Source of the DNA: Ophioderma brevispina
Taxonomy: Eukaryota > Echinodermata > Ophiuroidea > Amphilepidida > Ophiodermatidae
Assembly: GCA_023653785.1 (NCBI GenBank)
Contig: JAMKCH010058237.1
Location: 1-64,000 of the forward strand
Direction of reading: 5' to 3'
Length of the DNA: 64,000 bases
Part shown: positions 10,792 to 22,497 of the stretch, piece after piece
Numbering within the stretch: position 1 is the stretch's first letter
How the letters are laid out: each line of letters begins with the position of its first letter
The notes under the pieces: generated by a model
Databases searched by the model: none
What the model was told of the DNA's origin: nothing
The model's input: the letters and a program-made list of their open reading frames with translations, nothing else
Position numbers and translations under genes: made by a program

Positions 10792-13700
10792 GAATAGCAG
10801 CCATAGTGTATGAACCACAACTTACTGGGAGTGGGGTGGTGTTTACCACCCAAATAATTTACTCTTCCATTGGAGTGCCAAAAACTAAAACTAATTTTCC
10901 CAAAACCTTGTTGATTTGACCAACCTGTTCCCCTTTTTTCCTAGGGAAACATCTTGAAGGTATCCGCCTTTACTGGAGGTGAGGATAAGTCAGTAGGGAT
11001 GTTGCTACCCAATATCTTATACATTTTCTTTGAATATTTTTGTGTTATTCATGGGACTAAAACTATGTGGTAAGCAAGTTATTTGGAGCTGAGTATTGGA
11101 TGTGTTACGAGCTTACTCCACGGTCCAGAAAAGTAACCTCACACGTGGATTCATAAAACAAATTCACATGACTATTGTAAAAGATTGACTTGACCAAGAT
11201 GTAAACTTCAAAGTAATGAGTTTAATACATAAATTGAGCACTCACACAATATACACAAAATTTATTATATTCTTACCTACTTAAAATCAAATTAAACACA
11301 CAACATCTCATTATTCCAAGTCACAGTCTCGTTGGGTGCGCACCAGTCGCTGTGAATCAGTCACACTTAAAGTCTTGGCGACACAATTCTTTTGTCGGGG
11401 GTACAGTTCAAACTATTTCGCGTTATCGGCAAAAGTCCTTTTTCACTAGAACCGGCCGTTAATTTTGTAAACTCGGAACTTGGAGAAACACTGGACGTAT
11501 AACTGCAGCTTGATGGTAATAACATGTGTCCAACAGTACTCAGTGCAATTAAGTGATGTCCTGTACAGAAAAATATCCTGCGGAATTTTAATTTTCACCT
11601 TTGTTTTTCCAAGGTTCCAAATTTGTTGGAGCAGCTCTGACATTCTAGCAACTTTTCCTATAGACTTGTAATAAAGAAACATAACAGTTTATAATAAGCA
11701 AATGTTATGCAAGTTCTCCACCTTCGTTTGAGAGGTCTACACTCGCTGAAATCTCTTGACAACTGGCAAAGAGGAATAACTTGCAACAAGAATTTGTCCA
11801 TCAAACAGCAATTTTCCCATGATGCAACACAAACAAGCGAAGACAAGTCGAAATTCACACCCTATCTCAGTTTTGCTGAAACATTTTTAAAGGAATTCCA
11901 CTGATCACTGTGGCTCGAAGTGTTTTGACTAGCAATTACACAAAGTCTATTGTTCATCAACATGTGTGCAATCTGGGCTTCCTATAGTTTAAACAAAGAA
12001 ACCTGTAGCGTTCTCAGAACGGCGAAGATAAGACACTGTGCTCTTCTGGTTCTCAGATTGCGACATATTCTGACATGTTCATCTCCGGAAGTTTTGCACA
12101 CACAAGTCCATTTAGAACTAGGTAATCAAGACATAAGTCATCTTATTGGCAGCACAGACACATTGCAAGGTTCATATTTTCCAGTTCTCATCACTCATAA
12201 TTTATATGATGAATTTAACATGAATTTATTAATAGCATACAAATAATAATATTCTATGGCAGGAGTTGTCACAATGGAATTCTAAACTTTTTTGTGTATT
12301 TTGGAAAGTGGTTATTTAATCTTGCTTCGCATGCAATATAGTGTGATGTATACTAGGGTATGTTATACAAATATACTGACATGAGAGGCCCTGGTTAAAA
12401 TTATTGGTCCATTGTGCTGCCGATCTGCTCTTATGGCCTCTCATCAAAATAATACCATTGTCATCTGACCGTGTTAAGGTCGAAGAATGAAAAGACATTT
12501 CAATCATTCAATAGCCTATCACGCCTGAATTGAAACGCGGATTTTTCAAGCACAAAGCCCTGCGATGCCTCACCGGCATACTGCCGGGTAGTACTTTGTT
12601 CGTTGCCACGGTAGTTGACGTCACATTTCACCTCATCTATACTTATTTGCATCAACACAAAGAGAGAAATATAGCTATCCATTGGTACCAAGCTCCAATA
12701 AGTAGCATGTGCTTAATAGCAATTCCTGGTGGTGGTATTCACCTGTGTTCCCTTTGGTAATTGTGTTGCAAAATAACTTGGTAAGGCGAGGAATTCCCAG
12801 TTTCAAGAGCAAAGTATTGCATCGGAGGAAGCCTGCTTACCGGAACGTTCGCATGCAAAATATCTAGCCGGCAACGCAATATTCACATGTGTTTACATAA
12901 AAACCTCACACTGAACAATTTAATAAGCCGCACGGGAGAAATTTTTATAGCCAATTAGCAGTAATGATCGATCAATATCGTCTTATTGTCTGGGATCACG
13001 GTTATTTATTCAGGGTCCCCACTGGAAAATTTCGACCATCGATAATTGGGTCTTCTGAGGCGGACAATAGGGGGGCATTGATACCAATTTAACGGATTGC
13101 ATTGCGTGTGATGTTAACTTAAGAACGTCCACACGGGAGGAAAGGTCAGTGTTTATTTTAGATAAAGAAGACTTGCACGGAACATGTTATAAACCCGTCC
13201 ACAGTTACTCGTTTCCCCCCTTCGACGCAATAATCTTCCCTCGTGCAACTGGGAATCCCGCCTAAGAAAATGGTTACATTTCAAGAGACAAAGGCAGTCA
13301 TTTTGAAAATGTAGGTGACTTTTTAATAGCTGCCACATGCTTGTTTGCTAATAAATCTCTCAAAATTTGATAAATTGTGTGTTGATGGAATATTTTATTA
13401 TGTATCCCAATATTGTGTATGCTTTTGTAATGTGTAAAAATGCAGTATGTAGTAAAAAAAATAAACTAGTTAGGGCATTTTTTGTGAATTTCAATTGTAT
13501 GTAAATCGTTGTTAGTAGCTTAACAATGAAGTCGTCCACAGGGGAACTAACTATGAACTTACTAAATTTGTAGTAGCTAACAACAGCCTGAACTACAAGT
13601 TACCAGAGATTGTCTGAGTATCCTTATATATATAAGCTCACACCACTAAATCAATCTCCATTACATTTATAAAATGCCATTCTCTCAACTATGAAGCAAC

Positions 13701-15136
13701 TGGTTTCTTCAACCCCAAAGTTTCTTTGAAGTTCATCATTACCTCACTTATGCAAACATAGAAATTGCAAGTATTGACCAGTGAACTTTTGCAAAATGGT
13801 TACTGCCAGAGAACATATTTTTAGCACCCTCATAAGTTGTAACTACTTCCTAGCTATTGCCAGATAGTTCCTATATAAAAAGGTACACAAATCTTATAAA
13901 AGTAGAAAGCAGCATTTTCTTTGGCACTGGCCAGTCTCCAGATTACCTCAACTCTATGGTTGACTCACACTTTCAATCAAACACAAAACTTTTGGTCACA
14001 TTTCTGATCACTCAATTCAGCCCAATATCAATGGGGGAATTTGGTCTAACATTGGCTGCTAGATGCATTATTTAGTGGTGTGGACCCTGAAGATCTCTTG
14101 ATATTTTCAAAATGTTATTTTTTTCATTGGATCTGCATGATTGTATTTTGGCCATTACCTTGCTTGCATGTAGACCTACAATCCTTGCAAAAAGTCTTGG
14201 AACAATTAAGCACCTTCAGGTGTAAATAAATGTCCCCGCTCCCCTGTACAATGTTGTTCAGAGACCAGCGTTTGATCGTGTTGTGAAGAGGTCTCAACAT
14301 TGTCTGATGGGGAGGGGGGGAGGGTAAAACAATGCTCCAGCTCCTGCTTTCTCTTGGAGTTTGGAGAATGATTATATTCACTCACAGCAAAGTATCACGC
14401 TTGATTGCATTAAGAAAGCATGGGGTGTTCCAAGTTCTTTTTGCGAGGATTGTAGATGGAAAGAAACTCTTCTGATTTTTCTATCTCCTGAAGATAGCAT
14501 TGTGTTACTGGCAAAGACCGGTTAGAGTATTGAGTATTGTTCTAGGGTTTTGCTCTCTGGTCAGTGCCCTATCTATCTTTCATTTTGGGTGAATTTTATA
14601 TGATTTTCGACAACCTGGACTGCAATTGAATACTTTAGGATAGTATTGGGCTTATAGCACTAGGTGTAGGGTTAGAGGTCATCCTATATGTCCTGGGTCC
14701 CAGATAAGTAAAATTGTTAGAGCTAATGAAGTAGCTTGCTTGAAGTCATAGGGGAACCTCTGCCCAAATTTTGACAGTTTCATGAATGTAAATTCCTGAT
14801 GTGTGATCCTAATTCAGTTCTTTTTTATTGTATTGCAAATTCAGACAGCAATATAGCACTAGTAACACTCAGTCTTTAACTGCTTATTGTATTCACTGAT
14901 GAAATGCTCACCTGAAGTATATATATTTAACACCAATAACGACTTTTCTGCACTTTCTCACTACTAGACCAGTCCTTGTACACTCATCTCTAACTTTGAT
15001 AGCAAACATGAGTGTCAATGGAGTGGTCGGCTTTACAACATTAATGTGGTAGAGAGGGGTATGGCAAGGGCAAGTCAATTAAAGGTTGCAACGAGAGATT
15101 CGAGGACCACCAAAGATTGTGTCGATAATAGTAATT
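10792..15136. other. Long non-coding stretch
   Basis: Many short overlapping open frames occur on both strands (for example 11950-12246 and 12530-12760), but none has a domain, consistent splice sites or a coding bias over its neighbours. This is probably intron or intergenic DNA. Nothing else is recognised. Confidence 0.45.
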
Positions 15137-15470
15137 TCTATATTTATTTATTTATTTATTTAATCTTATTTATTCAGGAACTTCCTTCAATTACAAATGT
15201 ATTGGTCTCCCAGGAGGACCTGATAACAATAATTACCAAGTATACAAGATACAGAAAAAATACTTATGGTACATAATCTTACAGAACACATAACATGTAT
15301 ATGTGCATGTAAATTATGTACATATATACATACAAAGAACATGTAGCACTTGAAGATGTAGCAGGGTACACACACACACACACGCAATACACACAATTTA
15401 CATAAAAATTACAAATGTACACATTTCCACATAAACACAATGCATTGCATGTACACATACACACACCCAA
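15137..15470. repeat. ATTT and CA/CAT microsatellite region
   Basis: An (ATTT)n-like run lies at 15140-15165. CA-rich and ACAT-rich sequence follows at 15290-15470, including (CA)n near 15369-15384. Confidence 0.8.
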
Positions 15471-15599
15471 TATGCAGTTACCAATCTTACAGACAACAAT
15501 CTCATATTACATACACATAAAAATATTAACAGGATATATGTGGGTATGGCACTTTTAAAAGATAAAACAACTCAAGGAATCTAATTTACTTCGTGTGCC

Positions 15600-16890
15600 T
15601 TTTGGTAGATTATTCCAGAGTACAGCTGCTCTGTACTGGAATGTTCTTTACCAGCTTGTTTATTCCATGAGAATGATCAACATGTTCTGAGCCTGACACG
15701 AGTGCCTTTTTAGAATGTGTTGCACTGGTAAAAGTTAAAACAAGAGGAGATATTAATCAGGAGCAAATGCTTAAGGCATTTAAGTAAATTAAGATCTGAT
15801 AATTCCATTTCTCCTCAGATTATGGTCCAACCAAGGTCTTTCATAATTTTGTCCACCGAAGTTCGAATTTCTGCAGACAAAGACACGCGGCAAGTCTGTT
15901 TTGCCAAAAATTTGGAGATCAGTATGGTGTCCAGTATTGAAATTGGACCAAACAGAACTGCAGAGTAGTCAAAATGAGGAAAGACCAAGGCTGTGGCAAG
16001 CATATTGACGTAGTATGAGGAAGATAATGCTGAATTCTCCTGATTACACCCATCTCTGGAAACATTGAACAAACATAATCGGCATGATTGCTCCACAATA
16101 AATACGGATCAAAAATAACCCCAAATACTTGTATGAATTGACTCTTTCAATAAGAAACTTTTTCATACATTACGGAAATATTTATAATTATTTAGTGTCT
16201 GTTGAATCCAAACAACATGAAGTGTTTGTTTTTTTTATGTTAAAAGTAAGTTTATTGACTTGAACCAATGAGCAATTTTAGTCCAAGTTAGTGTTGTTAA
16301 GCTCATTTTGCAGGTTGATTGGGTCGTTGAGGTGACTAAAGGGTAGTGTCATCTGCATACATAACACCAATTTGCATGAAACTGATTCAGGTAAAGAATT
16401 CACAAAAATATAAATAAAAGAAGGACCAAGAATTGATCCTTGGGGTATCCCAATATCAATATGACTTAAAGTTCTGAAAGTACAGAATTAATATTAACAG
16501 CTTGTGATCTATCTTTTAGATCAGAATAACCAATTTAATGCATACCAGTGATACCATTACTTCTTTAATTTACTTAGAAGTAGATTATGATTTACAGTAT
16601 CAAAGCCTCTTTAGATCTAAGAAGATAGATCCTGTTACTTTCCTATCATTTATTGTTATTAAGGATATGATCAGTTACATTTAAAAGAGTAGTATTAGTA
16701 CTGTGCTTACTTCTAAAAACCTGACTGACACTGATTTAAAATGTTATTATGAGTAGATAATGGTAAAGCTGATCATGATACGCACGCTCAAGAATTTTTA
16801 ATAAAATAAGAACAAATGGGCATTATATTTGTTAACCTCACTTTTGTCACCCTCCTTGAATATAGGGGTAACTTAGCTTTTTTCCAATCA
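15600..16890 (-). mobile_element. LINE relic (Jockey/CR1-like reverse transcriptase)
   Basis: Reading the minus strand from 16890 down, broken frames give reverse-transcriptase blocks in the right order. First is an FKEGDKSEVNKY-like palm entry near 16840. Next comes GSIFLDLK near 16620-16640, then the GIPQGSILGP block at about 16424-16454. The catalytic YADD follows at 16348-16359, in a different frame from GIPQGS. A C-terminal part is open from 16096 to 15815 and contains VFPHFDYSAVLFGP and IRTSVDKIMKDLGW, typical of the thumb/tail region of these LINEs. Several frameshifts and stops show it is dead. The 5' half (endonuclease) is missing, as expected from 5' truncation. The CA/ATTT-rich tract to the left may be 3' tail sequence, which is an inference. 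Confidence 0.8.
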
Positions 16891-16959
16891 AATGGGAAAA
16901 CTGTAGTGATCAAAGAAAGGTTACAAAGATATGCAAGATTAGAGGACAATCAGAAGATT

Positions 16960-17190
16960 TCTTACCTTGTATTGGTTACAGAAACGAATTAAAAGAGAGA
17001 AAAGGGTGATTTTGATTTGCTTGTATTTCAATATAAAACATAAGGTGAATGTATTTTGCACAATTTTGGTACCAAGGAAACATTTCTCGCTTAATCCTTT
17101 CAGATGGTGAGAAGTTAACATCAGGGCAAAAATCAGTAATTCGATTGTTAGGGGCACCTGATACGTGAAGCTTCGTGCACTGTTGAAAGT
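16960..17190. repeat. Dispersed repeat family R2, copy 1
   Basis: TTACAGAAACGAATTAAAAG, then AGGGTGATTTTGATTTGCTT, TTTCTCGCTTAATCCTTTCA and CATCAGGGCAAAAAT, recur in the same order and orientation at 32290-32560. A partial third copy is near 31655-31705. The element type is unknown. Confidence 0.7.
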
Positions 17191-17296
17191 GATATGACAT
17201 GTCCATATGGCAGAGCTAGGTTTCATCTCACATTCTCTTGGTCGTTTTGCATAGCTCTTCATTAAATGTACCAGGAGAAAGTCACCCTGAGCAGTG

Positions 17297-17452
17297 GGGT
17301 GTTTCTGTAAGGTGACCCATCTGACTTACTTTTTGGACACGCTTATGAATCAGAAACCCTAAAGCGAATAAATGTGGACTTTTTCATGAGAGTTTCCAAA
17401 ATTCATGCGCGTCAGAAAAATGGGTCAGATGGATCACCTCAGAGAAACACCC
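17297..17452. mobile_element. 156 bp foldback MITE, family 2, copy 1
   Basis: The left end GGGTGTTTCTGTAAGGTGAC is inverted at the right end as a GATCACCTCAGAGAAACACCC sequence. The whole unit pairs with itself: CATCTGAC/GTCAGATG and GAAACC/GGTTTC-like blocks lie inside. A second copy lies at 30561-30718. No transposase is encoded. Confidence 0.75.
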
Positions 17453-18718
17453 TGAAAGCCACTGTACTACAAAAAAAGAAAGAAAAAAAAATAAAATTCC
17501 AATTGTTGATCTCCTTAACAATGTTGCACTGAGGCTGAAATTGGGCTCTAATGATCACAAAAAGCTGCCTTTGATCAAGTTGACATTAGACGTCTAAAAC
17601 ACTCTATTTCTCAAAACAAATCTCATGCAGTAGCCTTAGCTACATAAAACATTGATAAACATAGGGAGCTATATTGGTACCAATAGCGTAAAAATAGCCC
17701 CCAAAATAGTTGACTCTGTGCTTTATTTCATGTGGTTGACCTATTTGAGGAAAGTACCCAAATCACACTTGACCAAGGATGCAGTATATTGGTGGAGTAA
17801 AATATTTTGAGACACGGCAGGCTAAGGCAACAAGTTTGGACAAAAGTAATTGATTTGTTCCATACAACGAGGTGTCAGTGGAACCATTTTAGTTTCAAGA
17901 ATGAAAATATTCTTTCCATTGACACAAATGAAAAAACATTCATTTTTGTTTAAAAATAACATACAAATAGATCTTTGTCAACATTAAGCTCAGACTTACT
18001 TGCGCTTGAGTCTATGCTGACCCACGAGCCTAGCCCTAGGCTATACCAGGCTAGGCATAACTGTTTCCTTCCCTTCGATCGCTCATCACTTGATCTACAT
18101 AAATCCAACAAAACTCCATGGCCGGGCATCCAAAGTAGAACTAGAACACATGCAAATAATTATTTGCGGCAGAACACTGCAACAAGATCGTAGGCTACCC
18201 TATTATTTGCTCATGTAAAGTTACGCAAGGTCAGAGACTGCTGTAGCAACATCGACAATGCCCATAATATTGCATCATGTCACAGCAAAGTTCCATGTAA
18301 GTGGGTGTATTAGGGGACACATGTTTGAAGATGAATGAGGTGGGCAGGAATTGACACATATGGAACAAAAATGCATGCCGAATAGAACAAAAATGCACAG
18401 TATGGGACGTAAGCATTCAATGCATAATTTATTTGAAATGAAAGTGATTCTATTATCGTGTTGGAGTGGAGTCCGGAGCTGGAATCCGATTCCATCAGTT
18501 TCGTGTCAGAGTCCTCAGGCCGAGTTTGAATCCAGAAGGTCCAAAATGGAGTAAAGTGAGATGGGGTCCATCAGTTCAACACCTGTCACCTTTAAAGGGC
18601 CACAATGCAAAATAATATTCAGACATAATGAAATAGACTCTTACTGATTCACTCACAAATTTTGAAAACAATTTGGGGTTTTATTTTTAAAGGGAAAAGG
18701 AACTAATATTATTTTACT
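17453..18718. other. Non-coding stretch
   Basis: No supported gene. Short open frames at 17975-18193 and 18351-18554 show no domain or splice context. A short imperfect repeat of GAGTCC/GGAATCC units lies near 18465-18560. Confidence 0.4.
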
Positions 18719-19154
18719 TGTAAGATCTACTACCAGGATGCTGACATTACTGCCAGCATTAATCAAACGTGAGAAAGCATGCAGTCATCAGTTACAGACC
18801 CATTGCTATTGTATATGTGCTAATCCCGGCTAATTCACCTTCACTTGTCAAGATCATATCTTAAGACAGCCTGAAGGACAATTCTGAAGTCTGCATGTTT
18901 TATTGTGTCACAACACATGCTAGATGTACACTGTTACATTCTGCAGGAATGTCAAACATGATTTTACGTGCGCCGGAATTGCCACCAATGCCACCACTCA
19001 CTGCTGTTTTTACTTTTATGGCATGGAAACCCCATTTTTGGAGTTTTTTTTTTGAATTTTCAAATTTGTGGAAGTAATTTCAGTAAGGGTCTATTTAATT
19101 ATGTCTGAATATTTTGTTTGGCCATCATGACCCTCTGAACTAAATTCTTTACTT

Positions 19155-19320
19155 GGACTCAGACCGCAGGACTCACACTTAGACTCAGGCCCCATGGACA
19201 TGGGCAGGGGGTCTCAGCGCTTGTGGACTCGGACTTGGGTCCAATGGACTCAAACTTGGGACTCGACCACTGATGGGAATGGGACTCAGTCCGGATAATG
19301 AGTCTGCTAGACTCACTATA
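19155..19320. repeat. GGACTC-rich degenerate short repeat
   Basis: GGACTC, AGACTC and GGACTT units recur at irregular spacing. The matching block in the other twin copy is at 24945-25110. It is low complexity and not coding. Confidence 0.7.
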
Positions 19321-19603
19321 ACAGCCTATAATCCCAATAATGGCAAGGATCTACTTAGGTGTTATCTAATGAACTATTAACTAACAAATTTCACATCTAA
19401 CCAATGAGATAAGCCTATATTATACAGTATAACACAATTAAAAACTTACAAAGTGCTGCTTATGAGCATATTGGAAAAGAACCAAACAATTGGGGCACGT
19501 TCGACAACAGAGTACAATAAACCATTAAATCTTCTGTTGACAGCAGGCTCAACCATGTCAAGTTCATTGAAGAGATCTTAGAGACAATGAAGCGATCATT
19601 TAA

Positions 19604-19863
19604 AGCGACTCAGGAAATGTCCAAGGATAGCGCCCTCAATTTTTCACAAAATCATGTTTTCTTTGCATTGTGCTAATGCTTCTCATGTGACTAATCACTG
19701 TTAAAACAGCTAATCTTATTATCGTGAACCTTCTCTCGCGAAAATCACAACCTTGAAAACACTAGCTACATCCTGTGTACTGTATACCTCTAAAATACTC
19801 TTAATTGACGATTTTTAGTGAACACACAAAAAAATTGCATTTCAAAATTGCTGAGTCAGCCCT
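19604..19863. mobile_element. TTAA-type MITE family A (in left twin copy)
   Basis: TTAA at 19600-19603 and 19864-19867 flank a 260 bp unit. The ends are imperfect inverted repeats: AGCGACTCAGGAAAT on the left and GCTGAGTCAGCCCT on the right. The subterminal GATAGCGCCCTCAATTTTT matches the inverted right end of the element at 33182-34248. The TTAA duplication suggests piggyBac-like or Kolobok-like mobilisation, which is an inference from known target preference. Confidence 0.7.
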
Positions 19864-20159
19864 TTAAAGAAAATAAGGCAAAAAGGTTTGCCCTCGCATA
19901 CTTGCAGCAAAGTAAGTGGAGTTACTTTTGCTGCGTAAGTCTTTGTGTTGACCCATTTTTTTCACGGAAAGTGTTTCAAAATAGACCTCAAAACAGAAAA
20001 AAGGGATATAGTAACAATAAAAATAATAACATGCATAACTCTTTGATCATTTCTTTAAAAAGGGTATCACATTGCCTTTTTTTTTTAAATATGTTTTGAG
20101 ACCAGCATTAAAAAAAAATGGACCAAAGGTCTTTAATTAATCCTTAATGCTTAAAGTTT

Positions 20160-20752
20160 TACTCCCTCACTACCCCCTCCTCCTTCCCCACTCTCTATCA
20201 TCCCCTCCCCCATTCATCTACTCTTCATTGTCCCACTCCCGTCACCCCCTTTACGCATTCAACCCTCTTATTTCTTCCACTGCCTTTATCAACCTTAATG
20301 ACACATAAGTCCCCCCCCTACCTCCTTCTACCTTTACATTCGCTCGCCCTTACCCTCTCTTTTCTTTTTTCTCATTCCGCACCCACACTGTTTCCCCCCA
20401 CACTGGTCCTTATGCTTCCCCCTCCATCCCCGTTCCTCTCTCTCCCCCTCCCTCCCGCACCCTCCTAACCCCGTTTCCCTCCCCCTTCCCCTTCTTCTTT
20501 TTCTTCCCTACGCTCTCCCTCTCCACGACTCAATCTCTCCTTCCAAACCTGCCAGCCGTTTTCTCCCTCTTCTGAACTCTCCTTCCTAACCTCGTTACCT
20601 GCCCGCCGACCTACCCCTCCTACCCTCTTTCCCCGTCCTGCGCCTAAATCTTCCATCTTTTTTCCATTGCGGACCCCTTTTCCTTACCTCTCCCATGCTG
20701 TTCATCTCCTTCTTCTGAACCCCTCGTATGCCTTCCACTCTACATATGCTAC
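20160..20752. repeat. Polypyrimidine (C/T-rich) tract, only in left twin copy
   Basis: The plus strand is almost purely C and T, in irregular CCCTCC, CTTCCC and TTCTTC runs, for about 590 bp. In the right twin copy the flanks (TTAATTAATCCTTA before, GCGACC...ACTTACCCGG after) are nearly joined (25975-26025). The purine-rich open frames on the minus strand (20465-20656 and 20595-20861) are by-products of composition and not genes. Confidence 0.85.
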
Positions 20753-21270
20753 CCTCTCTTTCTGTGTTTGTTCTGTTTAATTGCTTGCGACCTCGACTTA
20801 CCCGGAAGTAGTAGAGGAAAGACCGTATTTTGTGGGCCACCAGCTTAGCTGAAAGGCACATTGTGTTCGGTTGTATGATGTATGATGTAAAACATCAAAA
20901 TCAGTAAAAAATTTTTACAAAAAAGGTGAACCTTGACCAGGATGCAAAGTCTGATTTTGATGAAACTTGTTAGTGGTAGTGGTGAAACAAGTATACCTAT
21001 GCAAAGTATTGATTAGTTGTAAACGTGCATATTAATGAGCCTCATTGCATATTGTTTGATTGCACCCAGAGAGATTTCATTCGGAATATCGTGGGCGTGA
21101 AAGCTGAGAAACACCTAAGTCTAGTTCTCATTGTGTCTCATTTCTGCCTTCAAAGCCATTTATTCACCAAGATAGAGACAAGAAAAGCTGCTGTTTAGGG
21201 TTAACCATTAATAGTACAGTAGTCAAGAGGGGGCCCTGAATGTACATTTTTGCTCCTACCCCCAAAACTC

Positions 21271-21466
21271 AAGTGGCGGAACCAGACTTCTTTTTCTGGG
21301 GGGGGGGGGAGGCAGATTGAAATTTTGTCCGTGGCAAAAGTGAAATTTGGGGGGAACATAAACAATTTGAGATGTTTAACCTATTTTGGGTCCAAATCAC
21401 CTGGCAAAATCACTGATATTTGCCAAAATTTTGTGCCTCCATGCATTCTGGTGACGCCACTGTCAA
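21271..21466. mobile_element. MITE with CAGTGGCG-type inverted ends (left twin copy)
   Basis: The left end GTGGCGGAACCAGACTTC is followed by a T-run and a G-run; the right end is CTGGTGACGCCACTG. Reverse-complementing the right end gives CAGTGGCGTCACCAG, so the ends are inverted repeats. The homologous element in the other copy is at 26524-26721. No coding sequence is present. Confidence 0.65.
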
Positions 21467-21610
21467 AACTACCTGGAGTAGTTGGTGGTGAGTGTATAAT
21501 GTGTACGATCTCATATCAATTAGGAACATGGTGCTTGCCATAAAATGGAACACGCACTTTTAAGCTACATTTTTGTACTAATAAAGGATAATTAATTTTA
21601 TTTGTAACAG

Positions 21611-21791
21611 GTATGGCAAGAAGGCATCAACATTACCCAATGATTTCAAACCAGGAGACATTGGCAAGGACGGAGGACCAAATAGGAGAGTAACCCCTCC
21701 ACAAAGGGCGGCCATGGCAGCAAAGTCCAACTTTGTGTCAAGATCAGGAATGGAAAGCCGGAAGCTTGAATTAATATCTTCCTTGCATTGA
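21611..21791 (+). CDS. Candidate terminal exon, unknown protein (left twin copy)
   Basis: The gene is not recognised. The acceptor TTTTATTTGTAACAG ends at 21610; the exon is open for 59 codons to TGA at 21789-21791. In this copy the frame starts YGKKASTLPNDFKPGDIGKD and ends RKLELISSLH. A polyadenylation-like AATAAA lies downstream near 21972. The homologous exon at 26878-27065 is open too, but compensating indels make the middle read differently (DFKPGDIGKD here, AFNQRHWQGR there). The first bases differ by 4, so the two exons enter in different phases and cannot both fit the same upstream exon. One copy, possibly this one, therefore carries damaging indels or sequence errors. That it is a real exon is fairly likely; the function is unknown. 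Confidence 0.5.
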
Positions 21792-22430
21792 TCTAAGATT
21801 GAAAATTAATCCAAATTAAGCTATGAACAACCAAATTTAAGCTAGTTTCCCCAACAAGCGAACAAGTTGAATTTTTCAAATTTCTTAACGTGTTTACTCT
21901 TCCGCTTGGGTGTATTATTCTCTATTCTTACATTTTTACTATTTATACAGTGTAAATGCAAATAGCGGTGCAATAAATTATCAAAATTATGCTTTTGATA
22001 AACATGTTTCAAGTAATCTGTAATAATCTGAGGGAAAAAGTGCCATAGTCACAAATTGGAATTGTGTATGTATGTGCATTTGAATTCACATTTTGTCAAT
22101 TCGACGTACAACTTTGTATGCAGTGGCATAAACCATTGTCAAATATACATTTTCATTATTTTTGTAAGTAGAAAATGTTTAAAAGGAAAACAATTTTTGC
22201 CACTTGATGAAAACATACAATATTAATTACAATGATGAATTAAATTTCACTAAAATCAACTAATTTAAAGGCACTATGAGTGATTGTAAATGAGAAAAGC
22301 GAAAAAATCATCAAAAAACAAAATTTTTGAATGTCTGCAAGTTTGGGTACCCCAACATATCCTAACATACATAAGCACAAAGGCAACCTATTCTCTGGGC
22401 CATAATTTATGGAAATAACAAATGTGCAGC
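21792..22430. other. Probable 3' untranslated or intergenic sequence
   Basis: AT-rich, following the candidate terminal exon and collinear with 27066-27718. AATAAA occurs near 21972. No other gene is seen. Confidence 0.4.
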
Positions 22431-22497
22431 CTTGATCGTTGCATGTACTGTGTCACGTGCAACACAGTGGTGCGCATTTTGGCCAGGAAGTGGGGTA

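Larger units (their letters stand above)
18719..22497. repeat. Twin segment, left copy
   Basis: This 3.8 kb segment is collinear and in direct orientation with 24488-27783. Shared landmarks in order: GACATTACTGCCAGCATT (18741/24513), the GGACTC-rich block, the TTAA MITE, ACTTACCCGGAAGTAG (20797/26027), the CAGTGGCG MITE, the exon candidate, CAAAATTATGC and CAACACAGTGGTGCGC. The copies differ mostly by single-base indels plus a CT-rich insertion of about 600 bp found only here. Homology stops at about 22497, exactly where DIRS-like sequence begins. It could be a true tandem duplication or two haplotypes joined in assembly. Confidence 0.9.

Noticed and set aside
11446..12760. Cluster of open frames of 60-98 codons on both strands
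   Set aside because: They overlap on opposite strands and show no motif, splice signal or composition change, as expected by chance in DNA of this length.
15187..15470. Cys/Val/Tyr-rich minus-strand open frames
   Set aside because: They are produced by CA/ACAT microsatellite sequence.
20465..20861. Arg/Glu/Gly-rich open frames on the minus strand
   Set aside because: They are translations of the polypyrimidine tract. Composition alone keeps the frame open and the tract is missing from the twin copy.
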